A DNA stretch of 64,000 nucleotides from Halomonas sp. 7T (lineage in GTDB: Bacteria; Pseudomonadota; Gammaproteobacteria; Pseudomonadales; Halomonadaceae), in the NCBI RefSeq assembly GCF_025643255.1, contig NZ_CP087112.1:2356001-2420000 (forward strand), in the 5' to 3' direction. The translations under genes and the position numbers were made by a program. The notes below the pieces were generated by a model. That model searched no databases. It had not been told where the DNA came from and saw only the letters and a list, made by a program, of their open reading frames with translations. Shown here one piece after another: positions 1 through 8,020 of the stretch. Each line of letters starts with the position of its first letter. The first letter of the stretch is position 1.

Positions 1-81
1 TCATTTTTTATAATCAAACAAGCGTTTTTTAGCATAGGACAGAAGTAAAAGGGTGGGAAGCAATGGAGGCGTCTTTTTTGA

Positions 82-789
82 TTGATTAAAAAAGAGGACG
101 TACTTCATGAGCCGCTCTTACGGACAGTTCATTCTGTGATTATGAACGAGTATGACCGCAGCGGCGTTGCAAGCGAGCTGAGACGCGCCACGCAAGAGCA
201 GCGCTTCGATTTTCTCATTATTGACTGGCGATTACCGGATGGCTGCGGCATGGATGTCGTTGCCCATCTACGTCAAAACGATGGCTGGCGTGGCCCGATC
301 CTCTTCATCACTGCAAGCCAAAATGAAGAGGACGTTGTAACAGCGCTGGAGCAAGGCGCCGACGACTTTTTGGCCAAGCCGTTACGTCCAAGAGAATTAA
401 TTGCCCGGGTTAGCGCACTTGGCCGTCGCGTAGGTTACGAGACATCAGCTCATGCCATCGCTTGCCCAGATATATTTGCTATTAATCAGGAAGAGCACAG
501 CATCAGTATCGCGGGAAACTATGTGGCGCTGACCGAACGCGAATATAGATTAGCCATCCTGTTTTTCTCTAAAGTGGGCGAGCTACTGACACGCGCCTAT
601 CTTTTGGAGCTAGTGTGGGGAATCAAAGGCAGTGTTTCTACTCGTACGGTGGATACCCACGTCAGTCGGCTGCGCCGTAAGCTGGAGTTGGATGGGCGTC
701 ATGGCCTACGCCTACGCAGCGTATATCAATCGGGCTATCGCATGGAGGTGTGTAGCATCTCCTCCGTAGAGCAAGCAGCCAATCACTAA
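82..789 (+). CDS. OmpR-family response regulator, receiver N-terminus possibly disrupted
   Basis: Receiver plus winged-helix DNA-binding regulator. Seen: the phospho-acceptor Asp in IIDWRLPDG (residue 48), the switch Thr in FITAS, the conserved Lys in LAKPLRP, and an OmpR-type C-terminal domain ending in SVYQSGYRM. The open frame begins at a TTG at 82 and lacks the usual first beta strand before the acidic pair (Glu5-Asp6). An ATG at 63 with a better ribosome site (GGGTGGGAAG, 51-60) opens a different frame reading MEASFLID and then stops at 87-89. Joining that peptide to EDVLHEPLL would give a canonical start, so a short insertion around 87-93 may have broken the gene. It converges with arfA. 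No partner histidine kinase is visible, but the window starts here. Confidence 0.7.
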   Translation: MIKKEDVLHEPLLRTVHSVIMNEYDRSGVASELRRATQEQRFDFLIIDWRLPDGCGMDVVAHLRQNDGWRGPILFITASQNEEDVVTALEQGADDFLAKPLRPRELIARVSALGRRVGYETSAHAIACPDIFAINQEEHSISIAGNYVALTEREYRLAILFFSKVGELLTRAYLLELVWGIKGSVSTRTVDTHVSRLRRKLELDGRHGLRLRSVYQSGYRMEVCSISSVEQAANH

Positions 790-791
790 AA

Positions 792-812
792 AGCCGACAC
801 ACTCGGTCGGCT
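792..812 (-). terminator. Rho-independent terminator of arfA
   Basis: A 7-bp perfect stem (AGCCGAC/GTCGGCT, loop 799-805) is followed on the minus strand by TTTTT. It lies just beyond the response-regulator stop codon, between the two convergent genes. A hairpin with the same stem sequence recurs at 4270-4292. Confidence 0.8.
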
Positions 813-863
813 AAACTGATGAGAGCTGCTCAGTAAAGCTTGAGCAGTGAGATGCTTGTGGAA

Positions 864-903
864 GGCATCGCCAAAGCGCCTGATTAAGCGGCTTGGCGAT
901 GCC
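864..903 (-). promoter_or_regulatory. Stem-loop across the arfA stop codon (putative RNase III site)
   Basis: On the minus strand GGCATCGCCAAGC (903-891) can pair with GCTTTGGCGATGCC (877-864), a 13-bp stem with a single bulged base. The stop codon 886-884 lies in the 13-base loop. In E. coli a comparable hairpin in arfA mRNA is cut by RNase III, producing a nonstop mRNA whose product is tagged by tmRNA, so ArfA accumulates only when trans-translation fails. The role here is inferred from the structure. Confidence 0.7.
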
Positions 904-1033
904 CTCGCCCAACGGACTTACCTTTACGGGAGTAGCTACCCTTTCCTTTTTTCGGTGTTTGCTGCTGCATTTTGAACATCGGCGTTCGCAGCTGCGCTTT
1001 TAACGCATTGTCGCGAATCTTACGCTGTTTCAT
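884..1033 (-). CDS. arfA: Alternative ribosome-rescue factor A (ArfA)
   Basis: Encodes 49 residues. ArfA recruits RF2 to ribosomes stalled on mRNAs without a stop codon and backs up tmRNA. Seen: an N-terminal RKIRDNALKAQL segment matching the IKDNAIEALL region of E. coli ArfA, followed by the diagnostic KKGKGSYSRKGK motif. The start is set by AGGAG six bases before the ATG at 1033. The protein ends GRGHRQAA, shorter than the unprocessed E. coli protein, so there is almost no hydrophobic tail. The 3' end of the reading frame forms one arm of a hairpin that encloses the stop codon, which fits the known control of arfA by RNase III and tmRNA. Confidence 0.88.
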   Translation of the reverse strand: MKQRKIRDNALKAQLRTPMFKMQQQTPKKGKGSYSRKGKSVGRGHRQAA

Positions 1034-1217
1034 CTCTTTCTCCTGTTATGAATAAGCACTGGCCTGAGTGGGCGCTCACTATGACACCTTCTCGCTTTTA
1101 GCGTTCATTTCTTAGCGCAAGGAGGGTTTCCAAAAATTAGTGAGCAAATGCAAGAATAAGTGACTGACAAAGCCGCTGTCGATATTGCTATGCTTGCCGC
1201 CTGTTGGTGATACAAGC

Positions 1218-2168
1218 ATGGGAGATAACACGTTCGTGAAGACAGAATCCAGCACCCTGGCCTTTTCCGCCTTTATGGCGCTTTTCATTGGCTGTGCGGG
1301 CATCGTGGCTACACTTGCCTCCAACTCTCAAGCCATCCTGCTGGATGGGCTTTTCAACTTGATCTACTTCAGCGTAGCGTTGGTCACCATCAAGGTAAGC
1401 AAACTGGCCAGCCGCCCAGATAGTGACGCTTACCCTTTTGGCTATAGCTATTTTGAGTCGCTGGTCAATCTGTGCAAAGGGCTGCTGATTTTAGGCGTGT
1501 CTATTTTTGCGTTAGTGGATGCTATCGCTGCGCTGCTCACCGGTGGCCGGGAAATCTCTGCTGGTTTAGCTGTTCTGTATGCGCTTTTTGCCACCGCCGC
1601 CTGCTCGCTCACTGCGTGGGTCATGCACCGTAGCCAACGCCATGTGCATAGCCCTCTGATAGCGGCTGACAAGCTCAATTGGGTGGTTAATAGTGTCATC
1701 TCGGCCGCCGTGCTCGCGGCATTCTGTTTGGTGTTGCTGTTTGAGCGCATAGGCTGGCAAGCTATCCTGCCCTACGTCGACTCAGTGCTTGTCATTGCAG
1801 TGGTCATTCTCTGTCTGGGTGTCCCGGTTCGTATGGCCTCTCAAGCGCTACGGGAACTGCTCAATAAAACCCCAGAAGAGTCCTTGGCAGAGCCTGTACG
1901 CCAAGCTGTTGTGCGTGCGCTGGCCGACGTTGATACCCACGAAGTGCGGGTACGCATGGTACGCCCCGGCCGCTTACTGTATGTAATGGTACACGTGGTC
2001 TTACCCGGCGCCTCATCAGAAGCGTCACTGACTCACCAAGACCGGCTGCGCCAGCGCATTGATGAAGTAGTACGCCGCGAATATTCGCCGGTGGTGTGTG
2101 ATGTGGTGTTTACCGCCGATACCCGATGGGCAGCGCCCTCCTGTGGGCTGCTGGTTAAGAAAGCATAA
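1218..2168 (+). CDS. Cation diffusion facilitator (CDF) family transporter
   Basis: Inner-membrane divalent-cation/proton antiporter family. Seen: about six membrane segments, with the acidic TM2 site LLDGLFNL, the YPFGYSYFESL loop equivalent to the HPYGYGRFE loop of CDF proteins, the TM5 site AADKLNWVVNS, and a C-terminal cytoplasmic domain from about residue 215. The usual TM5 HxxxD is changed to DKLNWVVNS, so metal preference cannot be stated. The ATG at 1218 is preferred over an upstream TTG at 1185, which would add 11 non-family residues. No metal-responsive regulator is adjacent. Confidence 0.8.
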   Translation: MGDNTFVKTESSTLAFSAFMALFIGCAGIVATLASNSQAILLDGLFNLIYFSVALVTIKVSKLASRPDSDAYPFGYSYFESLVNLCKGLLILGVSIFALVDAIAALLTGGREISAGLAVLYALFATAACSLTAWVMHRSQRHVHSPLIAADKLNWVVNSVISAAVLAAFCLVLLFERIGWQAILPYVDSVLVIAVVILCLGVPVRMASQALRELLNKTPEESLAEPVRQAVVRALADVDTHEVRVRMVRPGRLLYVMVHVVLPGASSEASLTHQDRLRQRIDEVVRREYSPVVCDVVFTADTRWAAPSCGLLVKKA

Positions 2169-2213
2169 ACTTTCTTAACGCGACTCCATACACAAATAGG
2201 CCCCCGACGATGG

Positions 2214-2987
2214 CTAGCGTTCAACCTCTAGGTCGACCACTAAGTCATCTCGAAATAACGGCGGGTTAAATTCGTCAGGGTAGCCACCTGGATTGGCGAC
2301 GATACGGGTGCCGTTATGCAGCAGATCGACCGGCTCATGGACATGCCCATGCACCCACAGATCCATTTTGCCCATCAATTGCGGCAAGTGCGAAGCAAAG
2401 GCGGGAGAAAGCGCATCACCGAGATATTGTTCAGGAATGCAGCGATGCAGCGGTGCGTGATGACTAATGACTACTTTGTGGCCATCAAAAGGCTCAGCGA
2501 GTTCGCAGCTTAACCAGCGAAGCGCTGCTGCATGCAGTTCCCGGCTAGCTTGGGGCGTAAAAGGCTCCCCAGGTGCCGTTGTAACGATACGAAAATCGGG
2601 CATGTAGCGCAGTGCTTTTGCTTCGGTATCTTGCGGGTTGCGCGTTGGGTCGTCTGCATAGAGTGCAAAATCGGTCCATAGCGTCGTCCCATAAAAGCGC
2701 ACCCCGCCTAGCGTAACGGCCCGGTTATCCAGTAACTCAATCTTATGGCGCGCAGCTTCAAGGGCTAATTCTTCGCGTAATAAAGGCATACATGTGCCAT
2801 AAAACTCATGATTGCCAGGCACATATAAAATAGGTTGCGTTGGAAACTGTTGCCTAGCCCAGGCCAGCCCTTCTGTTTTCCGGTGAATATCTCCAGCTAG
2901 AATGATGATGTCCGCGTCAACCTCTGGCAGTTCGCGGTGACCGTCAAAAAACTCTAAATGAAGATCCGATAAAATTCGTAAGCGCAT
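2214..2987 (-). CDS. Calcineurin-like metallophosphoesterase
   Basis: Cytosolic phosphoesterase of 257 residues with the full di-metal motif set: SDLHLEF (D-x-H), ILAGDIH (GD-x-H), VPGNHEFY (GNHE), VISHHAP and VHGHVHEP (GH-x-H). The substrate cannot be read from the sequence. The start codon follows the stop of the upstream alpha/beta hydrolase by only 18 bases, so the two are probably one transcript. It converges with the CDF transporter. Confidence 0.85.
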   Translation of the reverse strand: MRLRILSDLHLEFFDGHRELPEVDADIIILAGDIHRKTEGLAWARQQFPTQPILYVPGNHEFYGTCMPLLREELALEAARHKIELLDNRAVTLGGVRFYGTTLWTDFALYADDPTRNPQDTEAKALRYMPDFRIVTTAPGEPFTPQASRELHAAALRWLSCELAEPFDGHKVVISHHAPLHRCIPEQYLGDALSPAFASHLPQLMGKMDLWVHGHVHEPVDLLHNGTRIVANPGGYPDEFNPPLFRDDLVVDLEVER

Positions 2988-3005
2988 CGTTATCCTCGCG
3001 TTTGT

Positions 3006-3797
3006 TTATGAACGCACACGGCTCATAAACTGACTGATCAGCTGAACAACAAGCGACTCTGCTTCGCGATGCGGCACGTGATGGATACCGGGTAACAACT
3101 CACAGTGGGCTGGGCCGTTTACATAGCGCGCTATTTGCTCAGGTTGGCGGTGGGAGCCGTACTCATCGTTTTCACCGTGAAGCACCAGCGTGGGGCACAT
3201 GACCCGCTCTAATGCTGGCCTAAGTGACCACTGTTCAAACGCGGGGTGTAACCACGTATCCGTCCAGGCATTTAGCACCCAGCGCGCTTTCTCGCCATGG
3301 TATTTTTCTAACTTGGCAAACTGCTCTGGGGCTTCAAATACAGCCTGAGCGTCCTGTATTCCCTGACGAGTACGGCGTTCGTTAATAGACTGAGCCGCAA
3401 TGGTAATCAGCACAATGCACTGCTCAGCGTAGTGCCCGGCACAGTGCACCGCCATACCGCCGCCCACGCTATGCCCTAAAGCAATGAACTTCTCAAACGG
3501 TAACTCAGCGTGGAGTGCTGCAAAACTTGTCGTCGGCTCATCATCAATAAAACTGTGAAGCGGGGCCGCTGTGCATTGCTCTGAGCGGCCATAGCCCAAT
3601 CGATCATAGGCAATGACTCGCCGCTGAGTGGCGGAGCAAAGCGCGGCAGGAAAGCTGCGCCACAGCTCAACACACCCCAGGGAGTCGTGAAAAAGGATAA
3701 TCGGAATATCGCAGCATGCGGTTTGTGGCTCCCAAGTGCGGGTAAATAAGCGTCCGCCGGGGGCGTTTATCCAGCGGTCATGGGGAGTGGTCGTCAT
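3006..3797 (-). CDS. Alpha/beta-fold hydrolase
   Basis: Encodes 263 residues with an alpha/beta hydrolase core: oxyanion region IILFHDSLG, nucleophile elbow LGHSVGGGM (Ser), acid in LVLHGENDEYG and catalytic His in LLPGIHHVPH. No signal peptide, so cytosolic. Related annotated proteins are esterases or C-C hydrolases, but nothing here fixes the substrate. First gene of a likely two-gene unit with the metallophosphoesterase. Confidence 0.82.
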   Translation of the reverse strand: MTTTPHDRWINAPGGRLFTRTWEPQTACCDIPIILFHDSLGCVELWRSFPAALCSATQRRVIAYDRLGYGRSEQCTAAPLHSFIDDEPTTSFAALHAELPFEKFIALGHSVGGGMAVHCAGHYAEQCIVLITIAAQSINERRTRQGIQDAQAVFEAPEQFAKLEKYHGEKARWVLNAWTDTWLHPAFEQWSLRPALERVMCPTLVLHGENDEYGSHRQPEQIARYVNGPAHCELLPGIHHVPHREAESLVVQLISQFMSRVRS

Positions 3798-4102
3798 GGC
3801 ACAGCCCTTAAACGAGTTAGTTGTTATATGTCATTGCAGTCAACATACCATGCTAAAGACGGCTCGGAGCCTCTAACCGTTGAAGAAATGACGCTATTTA
3901 CGCTCATAAACGACACGGAGCCGCCTCGGATCTTTTTAGTCGCGGTGTCAAAAACGGTACCAAAAACAGTATCAATAACAGCACTAAAGCTTGGCGGCTG
4001 ACCGGTTTCTGTGCTGTCTTGCGTTGGCTGTGGTGAAATCGAATGCTGCAGTGCAACAAAAAGACGCTATACTGCAGGTGTGTCCCTACAGGAGGACCAC
4101 CC
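3798..4102. other. Intergenic region upstream of a small ORF
   Basis: About 305 bases between the divergent hydrolase and the small ORF at 4103. A TATACT at 4068-4073 is a candidate -10 element for the small ORF, without a convincing -35. An open frame at 3780-4001 has no ribosome site and an unconvincing composition. Nothing else was recognised. Confidence 0.4.
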
Positions 4103-4216
4103 ATGATGTTGACACTAACAACCTATCCGCAAGACGATGAAGTTCTCTTTTTTTGGGGTTTACAGGCCCGATGGCAACAAGCCGCTAACGAAGCATTAGC
4201 CGCCTATTACGGCTAA
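4103..4216 (+). CDS. Small ORF, 37 aa, unknown
   Basis: Reads MMLTLTTYPQDDEVLFFWGL at the start and QQAANEALAAYYG at the end. Supported by a strong ribosome site (GGAGG at 4091-4095, seven bases before the ATG), a candidate -10 box at 4068 and a terminator-like hairpin at 4270. The second half is amphipathic and Ala-rich. A second small ORF with a similar helix (QEQRAAFDAVAAYM) lies 300 bases downstream; both have Trp then Gln/Ala-rich sequence then AAY near the C-terminus. No family recognised. Confidence 0.5.
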   Translation: MMLTLTTYPQDDEVLFFWGLQARWQQAANEALAAYYG

Positions 4217-4514
4217 GCTTGGTCGTATTCACCGCTTTTACACCCCTTTAGACGAAAAGATAACTCTCCAAGCCGACGTGATTCGTCGGCTTCTTGGTAT
4301 TATGAAAATCTTTTCCATTCAACAACGTATGAGATTTTTACCCTGATTTGTAAGCCAAAGCTTACGCTTTATAGCAAATCACTTACGTCCTTTGGACTAC
4401 CCATAGGGCTGAAAAACGCCTAATATCTGAGGTTAGAGCTAACTTGCTGCATCGCACAATGTAAGCCGTGTATAACTAAAAATCCCCTTAACCTCCCCAC
4501 TAGGAGTGCTCGCC
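4217..4514. other. Spacer between two small ORFs, with inverted repeats
   Basis: Contains the hairpin at 4270-4292, an inverted repeat GTAAGC/GCTTAC (4350-4355 and 4360-4365) and a CCCATAGGG palindrome inside the block starting about 4400. TGTATAAC near 4470 may be a -10 element for the next small ORF. The palindromes could be regulator sites, but no cognate regulator is identifiable. Confidence 0.35.
4270..4292 (+). terminator. Terminator-like hairpin after the 37-aa ORF
   Basis: 8-bp stem AAGCCGAC/GTCGGCTT with a 7-base loop, followed by CTT. The T-tract is short, so termination may be partial. Confidence 0.6.
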
Positions 4515-4637
4515 ATGCAACACTCAGTTACCCAAGGTCAGGCGATGGAAGTCGATGTCATGGAAGTTTGGGCGAAAAGCGCACAAGAGCAACGCGCCGC
4601 CTTTGATGCGGTTGCCGCGTATATGCGCAACCAATAA
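4515..4637 (+). CDS. Small ORF, 40 aa, unknown
   Basis: Begins MQHSVTQGQAMEVDVMEVWA and ends FDAVAAYMRNQ. An AGGAG at 4502-4506 lies eight bases before the ATG and a perfect 10-bp terminator follows the stop codon, so this looks like a complete monocistronic gene. The protein is soluble and predicted helical, with a mild similarity in its C-terminal half to the 37-aa ORF at 4103. No family recognised. Confidence 0.6.
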   Translation: MQHSVTQGQAMEVDVMEVWAKSAQEQRAAFDAVAAYMRNQ

Positions 4638-4662
4638 GCACGCATGATTGTTAGTGTCCCCA

Positions 4663-4688
4663 CTGCATCGGCTCCCCTGCCGATGCAG
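4663..4688 (+). terminator. Strong Rho-independent terminator
   Basis: Perfect 10-bp stem CTGCATCGGC/GCCGATGCAG with a TCCCCT loop, followed by TTTTCTTCTCTT. Ends the 40-aa ORF transcript. Confidence 0.9.
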
Positions 4689-4736
4689 TTTTCTTCTCTT
4701 CAAAAAGGCTACGCTTTCTTTGCGGCTGTTTGCACT

Positions 4737-5267
4737 CTACTGGTCGTCGTGAAGCTCAGCCAAGTAAGTATCTTGCAAGATATACATTCGCTTTACATCA
4801 CGGTACTTGCCGTTGATGAAAAACTCCTTAACTAAATGCCCTTCTTCGATAAACCCACTCGCTTCGTAAAGATGAATGGCTTTGATGTTATCCACTGCCA
4901 CAATCAGGTACACCTTGTGCAGGTTTAAGATGGTAAACGAGTAATGCAACGCTTGACGGATAAGCGAGCGGGCAAACCCTTTACCTTGATGGTCGGGCGT
5001 AATAATGATCTGAAACTCAGCGCTGCGATGGATATAGTCAATCTCAATTAGCTCTACCAAGCCAATGGCATGCCCTCTGCTATCTTCAGCAACGAAGCGT
5101 CGCTCCGCGTTGTCATGAATATGCTTATTGTAAAGCTCTTCCAGCTCGTCAAAGGATTCGTAAGGCTCTTCAAACCAGTACGACATAATGCTCTGGTTAT
5201 TATTTAGCTCATGAACGAAGCGTAAGTCGTTACGCTCCAGAGCACGTAAATAAAGTTGATGGCTCAT
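4737..5267 (-). CDS. speG: Spermidine N1-acetyltransferase
   Basis: GNAT-fold enzyme transferring acetyl from acetyl-CoA to spermidine or spermine, limiting polyamine toxicity in the cytosol. Very close to E. coli SpeG through [48 protein letters not shown], the acetyl-CoA loop HQGKGFA and the C-terminal [14 protein letters not shown]. Length of 176 residues is normal for the family. Monocistronic, with the upstream FAD oxidoreductase gene in the same direction 63 bases away. Confidence 0.93.
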   Translation of the reverse strand: MSHQLYLRALERNDLRFVHELNNNQSIMSYWFEEPYESFDELEELYNKHIHDNAERRFVAEDSRGHAIGLVELIEIDYIHRSAEFQIIITPDHQGKGFARSLIRQALHYSFTILNLHKVYLIVAVDNIKAIHLYEASGFIEEGHLVKEFFINGKYRDVKRMYILQDTYLAELHDDQ

Positions 5268-5330
5268 TGCTAATGACTCTTGGTAACGGCACTAAAGACT
5301 GATGATGGAGTGCTTAACGGTGCAATAGGT

Positions 5331-6551
5331 TCACTGCTGACGCGTTAATCGTTGAAAAGAATACAGTTCTGCGAGTGGGTGGTCGTTACCTTCAATGAAC
5401 GCGCGCAACAGCTTGGCCCCTACTGCGCTGTAGGTAATGCCATTGCCCCCATACGCCAGCGCAAAATGCACCCTTGGCCCAAGCGATGTATGGGGGCCAA
5501 AGTAAGGCAGGCCGTCACGCGTTTCCGCAAATGTTCCTGCCCAGCTAAAGGTCGGGTTGATATCTAGCGAAGGCCAAAGCGCTTCAATTTTCGCGGCTAA
5601 CCCTTGGGCCTTTTCTATTACCCTCGCATCACGGCGTTCGGGAAGGTCTTCGTCGTCATCATCGCCACCAACCAGCAGGCGCCCATCCTGAGTAGCACGC
5701 ATATATAAATAAGGGCGTGCCGACTCCCATACCAGAGTATGGCGAAGTGGGCCGAGTGCTTCATTAGCTAACGGGTCAGTCACAAACGCATAGCTACTTC
5801 GGTTAGCCGCCACGGGCTCTGGTAGCCAATTTTGCGACTCGTACCCTGCGGCAATGATGACCTGCTGACAGCGTAGCGAGGCGCCGTTAGTGAGGATCAT
5901 CTCAACGCCTTGCTCGCTGGGTTCCATTCGCTCGACTTGGGTACGGTCGTACACCTCGCCTCCCCGCGCCACTACCTTCTCAAACAGCTGATAAGCCATG
6001 CGATAAGGATCTATGCTGGCAGCCAGTTCGGACAAAATAGCGCCTGGAGCTTCGAACCCATACGTCGACAACACGTCATGGCGTTCAAGCCACGTAACAT
6101 CGAACCCATGCTGCTGGCGTAACGCTAGCTCCGCTTTCAGCGCGGCCACGTCCTCATCGTTGCTTGCGTAATAAAGGCTTTGATGGCGCTCAAAGGCTAC
6201 ATTACCCAGCTCTGCGGCTAAGCTTTCCAGCGTCAAAATGGCATCAGCGCAAGTCTGGTACGCCATGACCGCGTTTGCCTCCCCATACTGCTCGGCCAGG
6301 TCCACCATGTGAGTGTCAATTTCGTACTGCAGCAAAGCAGTGCTGGCCGCCGAGCTGCCCCACCCTATATCACGGCGTTCTACTACTACCACGTGATGGC
6401 CATGGCGGCTTAGCTCGTCAGCGATTAACGCACCGGTTATCCCACCGCCGATCACGACTACTTCGCCTTCGTGGTCTCGGATTAATTGCGGAAACGTCTT
6501 CAATAACCCGTTTTTTACTGCCCAAAACGGGTAGCCACTTTTAAGATCCAT
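5331..6551 (-). CDS. FAD-dependent oxidoreductase (DAO superfamily)
   Basis: Encodes 406 residues. Seen: a Rossmann dinucleotide motif VVVIGGGITGALIADEL near residue 32, the acidic end of strand 2 (VVVVERR), the WGSSAASTALLQYEID segment typical of glycine-oxidase/GlpD-like amine oxidoreductases, and the C-terminal FAD contact FALAYGGNGITYS. There is no Rieske domain and no signal peptide. The substrate is undetermined; small amines or amino acids are usual for the family. It is divergent from ltaE. Confidence 0.83.
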   Translation of the reverse strand: MDLKSGYPFWAVKNGLLKTFPQLIRDHEGEVVVIGGGITGALIADELSRHGHHVVVVERRDIGWGSSAASTALLQYEIDTHMVDLAEQYGEANAVMAYQTCADAILTLESLAAELGNVAFERHQSLYYASNDEDVAALKAELALRQQHGFDVTWLERHDVLSTYGFEAPGAILSELAASIDPYRMAYQLFEKVVARGGEVYDRTQVERMEPSEQGVEMILTNGASLRCQQVIIAAGYESQNWLPEPVAANRSSYAFVTDPLANEALGPLRHTLVWESARPYLYMRATQDGRLLVGGDDDDEDLPERRDARVIEKAQGLAAKIEALWPSLDINPTFSWAGTFAETRDGLPYFGPHTSLGPRVHFALAYGGNGITYSAVGAKLLRAFIEGNDHPLAELYSFQRLTRQQ

Positions 6552-6654
6552 CTCATCACCTATGCGGAGTTATCCTACAGTATGCTGTTAACAATAGTTC
6601 GTTACGGCCATATTGCTCTATTAGCTAGCGACGCATTTAGGCGAGGAGATATAG

Positions 6655-7659
6655 ATGATTGATTTACGCAGCGATACGGTGACCCGCCCTACGGCCGCCA
6701 TGCTGGACGCCATGATGACTGCCCCATTGGGCGATGATGTATGGGGTGACGACCCAACCGTCAATGCTTTTCAAACCAATCTGGCAGAGTTGGCAGGTAA
6801 GGAGGCAGCGCTGCTATTTCCCAGCGGCACCCAAAGCAACTTGGTGGCGCTGATGGCCCACTGCCAGCGGGGCGATGAGTACATTGTTGGGCAATCCGCC
6901 CATACCTACCGGTATGAAGGCGGCGGCGCGGCGGTGTTAGGCAGCATTCAGCCGCAGCCCATTGAGAACGACAACGATGGCAGCCTTCCCCTGGAAAAAA
7001 TTTCTGCGGCCGTAAAAGCCGACGACTTCCACTTTGCCCGCACTCGCCTACTGGCATTGGAAAACACCATTGGCGGTAAGGTATTACCCGCTGCCTATAT
7101 ACAGCAGGCGACCGATTTAGCCCGCGAACATGGTCTAGCAACCCACCTAGATGGCGCTCGGCTGTTTAATGCGGCCGTGGCAACAGGCAGTTCGCTTCAG
7201 CAGCTCTGCCAGCCCTTTGACAGCATATCGCTGTGCTTTTCGAAAGGGCTCGGCACGCCCATGGGGTCTGCACTGGTTGGCTCCCAGGAGTTGATTAATA
7301 AAGCGCGCCGATTACGCAAGATGGTCGGCGGTGGCATGCGCCAATCCGGTATTATTGCTGCGGCTTGCCAGCATGCGCTGAATCACCACGTTGCCGACTT
7401 AGCTTCCGACCATCGCCGGGCAGCCCGCTTGGCAGAAGGGCTCTCGGCCCTCCCTGACGTTGCGGTTACCTCTCAGGCCACCAACATGGTGTTTGCCCGC
7501 TTTCCTGATGAGCATGTGCAGCCACTGGCGGCTTGGCTCAAAAAGCACGGTATTTTAATCGAACTGCTCTATGCAACGCGCCTTGTTGTCCATCGTGATA
7601 TCGATGATGCCGACATTGATCAGGTCATTTCGGTTATGCAGCGCTATTTCGAGCAATAA
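6655..7659 (+). CDS. ltaE: Low-specificity L-threonine aldolase
   Basis: PLP enzyme splitting L-threonine or L-allo-threonine to glycine and acetaldehyde. Seen: N-terminal [12 protein letters not shown] signature, substrate region [19 protein letters not shown] phosphate-binding loop, HLDGARLFN (Asp stacking on PLP) and [10 protein letters not shown] carrying the Schiff-base Lys. Length of 334 residues fits E. coli LtaE. AGGAG precedes the ATG. A hairpin terminator follows directly. Confidence 0.93.
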   Translation: MIDLRSDTVTRPTAAMLDAMMTAPLGDDVWGDDPTVNAFQTNLAELAGKEAALLFPSGTQSNLVALMAHCQRGDEYIVGQSAHTYRYEGGGAAVLGSIQPQPIENDNDGSLPLEKISAAVKADDFHFARTRLLALENTIGGKVLPAAYIQQATDLAREHGLATHLDGARLFNAAVATGSSLQQLCQPFDSISLCFSKGLGTPMGSALVGSQELINKARRLRKMVGGGMRQSGIIAAACQHALNHHVADLASDHRRAARLAEGLSALPDVAVTSQATNMVFARFPDEHVQPLAAWLKKHGILIELLYATRLVVHRDIDDADIDQVISVMQRYFEQ

Positions 7660-7660
7660 T

Positions 7661-7679
7661 TGCGTCGCCCACAGACGCA
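7661..7679 (+). terminator. Possible terminator of ltaE
   Basis: TGCGTC/GACGCA 6-bp stem with a 7-base loop two bases after the stop codon, followed by TTTA. Modest strength. Confidence 0.5.
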
Positions 7680-8020
7680 TTTAGGCATTAGTCAAAAGTC
7701 TGAACCGCCTCACGCTTTCGCCTCATTAACGTGGGGCTTGGCGCAAAAGGCGTCTACACTTTGTTTTTGCTTTTAGTAAACAAGGGAACTAGCTAATGAC
7801 GCCATGCGTCTGCCCCACCGCTCTTTTTCTAGCCACGTAGACGCTTTTTGGCGCACATTAGCCACTTTTTGGTAACAATATATTACCATCTAGATACAAT
7901 CTGCACTACTATAGGCACTGAAGTAACACTGAGATGATGAAAAACAGCACCTCGGCGTAGGCAAGAAAATTGAGTCAATACGGTTCGGGGCAATACAACT
8001 AGACTACATATCGGAACACT
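7680..8020. other. Intergenic region before the diguanylate cyclase
   Basis: About 340 bases with no convincing open frame. A CTTTTTGG-type segment occurs twice (about 7848 and 7863), and a TATAGG near 7910 could be a -10 element for the cyclase. No RNA gene recognised. Confidence 0.35.

Noticed and set aside
3780..4001. 73-aa open frame upstream of the small ORFs
   Set aside because: No ribosome site, overlaps the start of the divergent hydrolase gene, and composition is not protein-like.
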